Source: Nymphaea colorata
Taxonomy: Eukaryota > Streptophyta > Magnoliopsida > Nymphaeales > Nymphaeaceae
DNA length: 64,000 nt
Reading direction: 5' to 3'
Assembly: GCF_008831285.2 (NCBI RefSeq)
Contig: NC_045140.1
Span: 27,980,131 to 28,044,130 of the forward strand
In this document: positions 60,336 to 64,000 of the stretch, piece after piece
Layout of the letters: every line of letters begins with the position of its first letter
How positions within the stretch are numbered: position 1 is the first letter of the stretch
The notes under the pieces: model-generated
The model's input: the letters and a program-made list of their open reading frames with translations, nothing else
Told to the model about the DNA's origin: nothing
The model's database searches: none
Translations under genes and position numbers: made by a program

Positions 60336-63300
60336 TCACGAAACCCACTTGTTGTATTCATCCATTTTTATAGTAAATGAACTTGAAAAAGAGTTGCCTC
60401 CACCGCCATAAGCCTATAAATGCATTCAAAGGTCAAGAAACACAAAATGATCAAGCAAAAGCACTTATCACAAGAAAGCGTGTTGCCCAGAGGTTTCCAT
60501 ACCTTTGCAATTTCAGAAGTATCTGCCTTACTGTCAGTACTCCTCAAGCACATCTTCAGAATTCCTCGTTGCATATACACAACTGCACCTATGGGCCTGC
60601 CCATCATCACCATGTATTTGCAACAGAGAGCAATTGTATAAATAAAATTAATAAGTAAAAAAAATAAAGATGTAAAAAAATTTCTTTAATTCCAAAAGAA
60701 CGGTAAATCACCAGTCTTCTCTATACGAATAGCATAATCAAATAACACAGAATGAACAAAAATATAAAATGAAATAAAAGAGTAAAAGCAGCGAAATAGT
60801 AAACTAAAAATTTTCTACATTTGGAAGAAACAGAAAAGGCAGGAATGGCAATCAGAACGTCCCTGAGAGTCTGAGATACTCATGTTCATTGAGCTATGAG
60901 AATACAGGAAAAGAAACAAAAGGAAACCTAACAAGTCTTTGACATTCCATACTGTAACTGAGCATTTCTGTGTCTATTCTCTACTTCTTGTGCCTACCTA
61001 CTCCTTTTCTCGCCTTCATCCAGGAGAAGCATTCACATTTTTTCCCTACGCATGATGATTGAAAGCCTTAAAAATTAAATATAAGAGAATATTAACTAAC
61101 AAAAAAAATTATTTCAACATGCTTTCCTCAATTCCATATTTCACATTTTTTAGTTCCCATCATTTTGTGTTCTTTTCATTTTCTACGACACTTTCACTTG
61201 ACACAATAGTATAACATAGCCAGTGACCTTACAGATTAAATCAAAGATTAACAATATAACATTGTAAACCAGAATAGGTACCTCAAACCAGCTGCAGCGC
61301 TCCTTATGCTAAGTTCTTTACCAATTTCATCAGCTAAGTTGGAATTTCCATCTGCTCTTATACCCTAAATTCATTAAAGCAACAAAAGAAAACCTCAGGT
61401 TATGAACTCGGAAAAGCTAGTGGTAGGCTATTTGTAATCCAAGTCTGATATGTATATGCACTAAAAAGTAGACAAAATGAACAAACAACAGATAAAATTA
61501 TCCTGTCAGACATAACTCATACAGGATTAATCAATTCTATTAACAACTATAACAAGTTCAAATGTTTACTTAAGAATGATTATGTAAGTCACATAATCCA
61601 CATCCAAGGTACAGTTAGCAGTTTGTGCATTTATACCACTAGGGGTAAAACAGAGGGATTAGCATCCTGGAAATTGTGAAATGTCACATCTACACAGTAT
61701 ATTCAGTTCAAATATGCAGCATGGATCTATAACAAAAAAGGACAGTGCCATAATAATGAAGAAAAATTTCTTCCATTCACCCCTAGTAGACTATAAGAAG
61801 GCTATTATCAGATTCTTTGAAGTACAATACCCCTGTAGGGGCTGGTCTGGTACATTACCAAAACCAAAAGTATTATGAAGATACAAAAGATCCTCTTTCC
61901 AAATGCATGAAAAGCACAAACATGGTGAGGCTTCATAGATGTCTCTCTTGGCACATTGCAGAATTTAATCCTTCGACTATTTTGCTTGCTTGCGAGTGGA
62001 CAATATAAATATTCATTGACTAAATGACCAAAAATATGGCCTTAATGTAAATGTCAACCCATGAAAAGTCAAAACATAGAAGTATTTATTTTAGTACATT
62101 TGTGAAAGTGACTTCACATCAACTTTGTTTTCATACTTGTAAAGCTACTCTTCTTTTTTTTAATTTTTTTTTTTTTTTGAAAAAAACAACAATTTCCCAA
62201 AGCTATTGAATGCTAAGAATTCCAAGTTTTCAATGTATCTTATTGCACCCTAGTTGGCAAGAGTCCAGTAGCCAGAAGCATCACTTTCTTACACCCTGAT
62301 CTGGCTAGTATGTGCCAAAATAAATTAAAACATCTTCAAGCATAATTACCAAAATCAAATATTTGTGTGATGAACTAATAAATATATGAGCTGATTTTGC
62401 ACATCGAGAAAGCCACATCGACCATTTAATGATACCTCATTTTCAATAATAGTGTTGCTCTGCAAAGAGGTATCAACACTTCGAATTTTGAAGAAAGGTT
62501 ACTCATACTATGAGCATGATATATCACAGTTAACAATAAGCTTTTCAGATTCTATTGATCAGAAACTCAAGAGAATGACAATATAGAGTCACCAGAATAA
62601 TTAGTATAATGGAACATATGGTACCAAGCAGTTGCCATAGAATCCCTTTCCTAACCGAATCTTGAAAGGCTTCCCCAACAATTTTTTCGCAGCATCCTGA
62701 CGAGATTTGATTATTGAACTTCCCTTTGCAATTAAATCAGCAGGATTCAATTTTAATAACTGTAGAAAGTGTTCATTTCATCAGAATTGCAGAAAGGACG
62801 AAACACAGCAACAGAGGAGAATAAAAGGCATAATAGCAAAGACGTTATGCATGTGCATGTCTCTCTCTCTCTCTCTCTCTTTCCCCTCCGTGAATTATTG
62901 GATCAGCGACATAGAAATTTTGGTAGGGAGTTCCTTTTCCCACTTAACCCTTCACCTTACATGAAAATTCTTCAAAATCTATGTTCATATTAAAAACCCA
63001 TCATTCTTAAAAAATACCAATCCACCTAGTTCAGCATCCAGTACCATGGTTGGTCCCATATTTACCAATTGAGAGGCAGCAACAATAGTACATGACAGTT
63101 TATGCACAAAGTATTCAGCCAAAGCAAAAGTGGTAAAAAATGTGAGCTTAGACCAAGATGTTACACTGTCATCTCAGGTAGAGAAGCTTCAAGCAATGTT
63201 GCTAAGTTCTTAGCACAGTTTTCTTTAAAAAACAAAAAATTGGGAACTCCTTCTTCCTTGCAAAATTCTGTCAGATGCCAACTGAATGCCCTGAGTTATA

Positions 63301-63874
63301 TGCTCCAACTTTTTAATATTTTTTCTCTGTAATGTACAATTTGATACTAATAGCTCAATTGGTCAAAAATCAGGATGGAAGAAGGCATAGAAACAAAAAG
63401 GCACCATAGAATTTCTGACTGCAACTTCACAGAGAAGTCCTGACCTGATCAAATATGTAAGGATTAGTAACACAATTTAACTTTGCAAACATTGGTCTGA
63501 TTCCGATATTGAATGCACGGATGTCTGGTAGCTCCCATTTACGAAGATTAGCATCTTCAATGTACTTGATAAGCATCAAAATACGAGCAGCATCTTCGCC
63601 ATTAATCAAGCACATTTTCTCCTGCTGCTTCATGAATGGAACAGATCACTGTTAATGCTCAATGTTACATAAGAAAGGCAACTGATTATAGATTTGTGCA
63701 AGTATAAGCCTTACCTCTGCTGAATTCTCTGTGTTGAGCTGCTGAGTGAAGTAGTCATATGCCGCAACTGCACTGCTCTTGTTGGTATCTAGATGTAAAT
63801 GTAGGTTTCTTGGGCAATCTTCACCAGGATCCACCTTCAACAGAGCAGATTTATGATGATCAATGACCACAACC
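60336..63874 (-). CDS. DHH-family phosphoesterase-like protein, 3' part (last six exons)
   Basis: Six minus-strand exons join in phase: 63874-63715, 63621-63445, 62759-62625, 61364-61282, 60596-60503, 60413-60336, with stop at 60338-60336. They encode the last roughly 241 residues. The first visible exon carries the DHH signature VVVIDHHKSALLK. Later parts are KYIEDANLRKWELPDIRAFN, GIRADGNSNLADEIGKELS, GAVVYMQRGILKMCLRS and a C-terminal glycine-rich AYGGGGNSFSSSF, which resembles the glycine-rich substrate loop of DHHA1 domains. The DHH superfamily holds metal-dependent phosphoesterases acting on pyrophosphate, short RNA or cyclic dinucleotides. The substrate of this plant protein is unknown to me. 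The second exon can start at 63621 or 63624 (tandem CAGCAG acceptor). Upstream exons lie beyond the right edge. Confidence 0.85.
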
Positions 63875-64000
63875 CTGACACAGATGAAGGATTTCCCATA
63901 TGCAAACTGCTGTTAGTCCTTAATGTTACAGCAAGCCTCACCCAGAAAACAGAAAACATCAATCCTTGATGAGCATAAACATGTTAAGAGAATATGTACC

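Noticed and set aside
1-64000. CRISPR arrays, bacterial operons, tRNA and rRNA genes
   Set aside because: The DNA is plant nuclear. No regular spacer array was seen, and the tRNA-like motifs found are primer binding sites of retroelements.

Overview
This window is nuclear DNA of a flowering plant. Genes are split by many short GT-AG introns, proteins carry organelle transit peptides, there is a DYW-type pentatricopeptide repeat (PPR) protein and a plant family-1 glycosyltransferase, and the intergenic DNA is AT-rich and full of retroelement relics, MITE-like repeats and GA/CT/TA microsatellites. The sequence alone does not fix the order or family of the plant.

Layout. 1-5252: 5' part of an organellar oligopeptidase A/thimet-type peptidase gene (minus strand, four exons, continuing off the left edge), with an LTR retrotransposon end lying in the same orientation beyond exon 4. 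5400-16680: gene-poor DNA with one possible small gene (9486-9990), a complete 456-bp TRIM element (12492-12947) and one of two hairpin-bearing transposon end segments. 16684-26507: a tandem duplication, each unit carrying a two-exon LCAT-like acyltransferase gene. 30183-33152: a CorA-like Mg2+ transporter gene. 33153-36700: relics, including a second hairpin-bearing transposon end and a Ty1/copia gag fragment. 36706-38214: an intronless UGT91-like glycosyltransferase. 38215-44438: intergenic, holding a decayed second copy of part of the CorA-to-UGT interval. 44439-52020: mitochondrial serine hydroxymethyltransferase, 15 exons. 54644-57095: a two-exon PLS-class PPR-DYW protein. 60336-63874: 3' part of a DHH phosphoesterase-like gene (minus strand, continuing off the right edge).

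The genes do not form one pathway. They are ordinary plant housekeeping or specialised-metabolism genes side by side. SHMT serves photorespiration and one-carbon metabolism in mitochondria, the peptidase degrades short peptides in organelles, the PPR protein is expected to act on organellar RNA, CorA moves Mg2+, and the LCAT-like and UGT proteins act on lipids and small molecules.

I found no convincing new biological system. The most interesting points are: a pair of transposon ends whose long hairpin keeps its shape while its stem sequence has changed on both arms; the near-identity of exon 2 between the LCAT duplicates against diverged flanks; the changed start codon, signal peptide and TATA-like box of the upstream LCAT copy; a UGT with a substituted sugar-donor motif; and a potential GA/CT hairpin directly before the PPR start codon.
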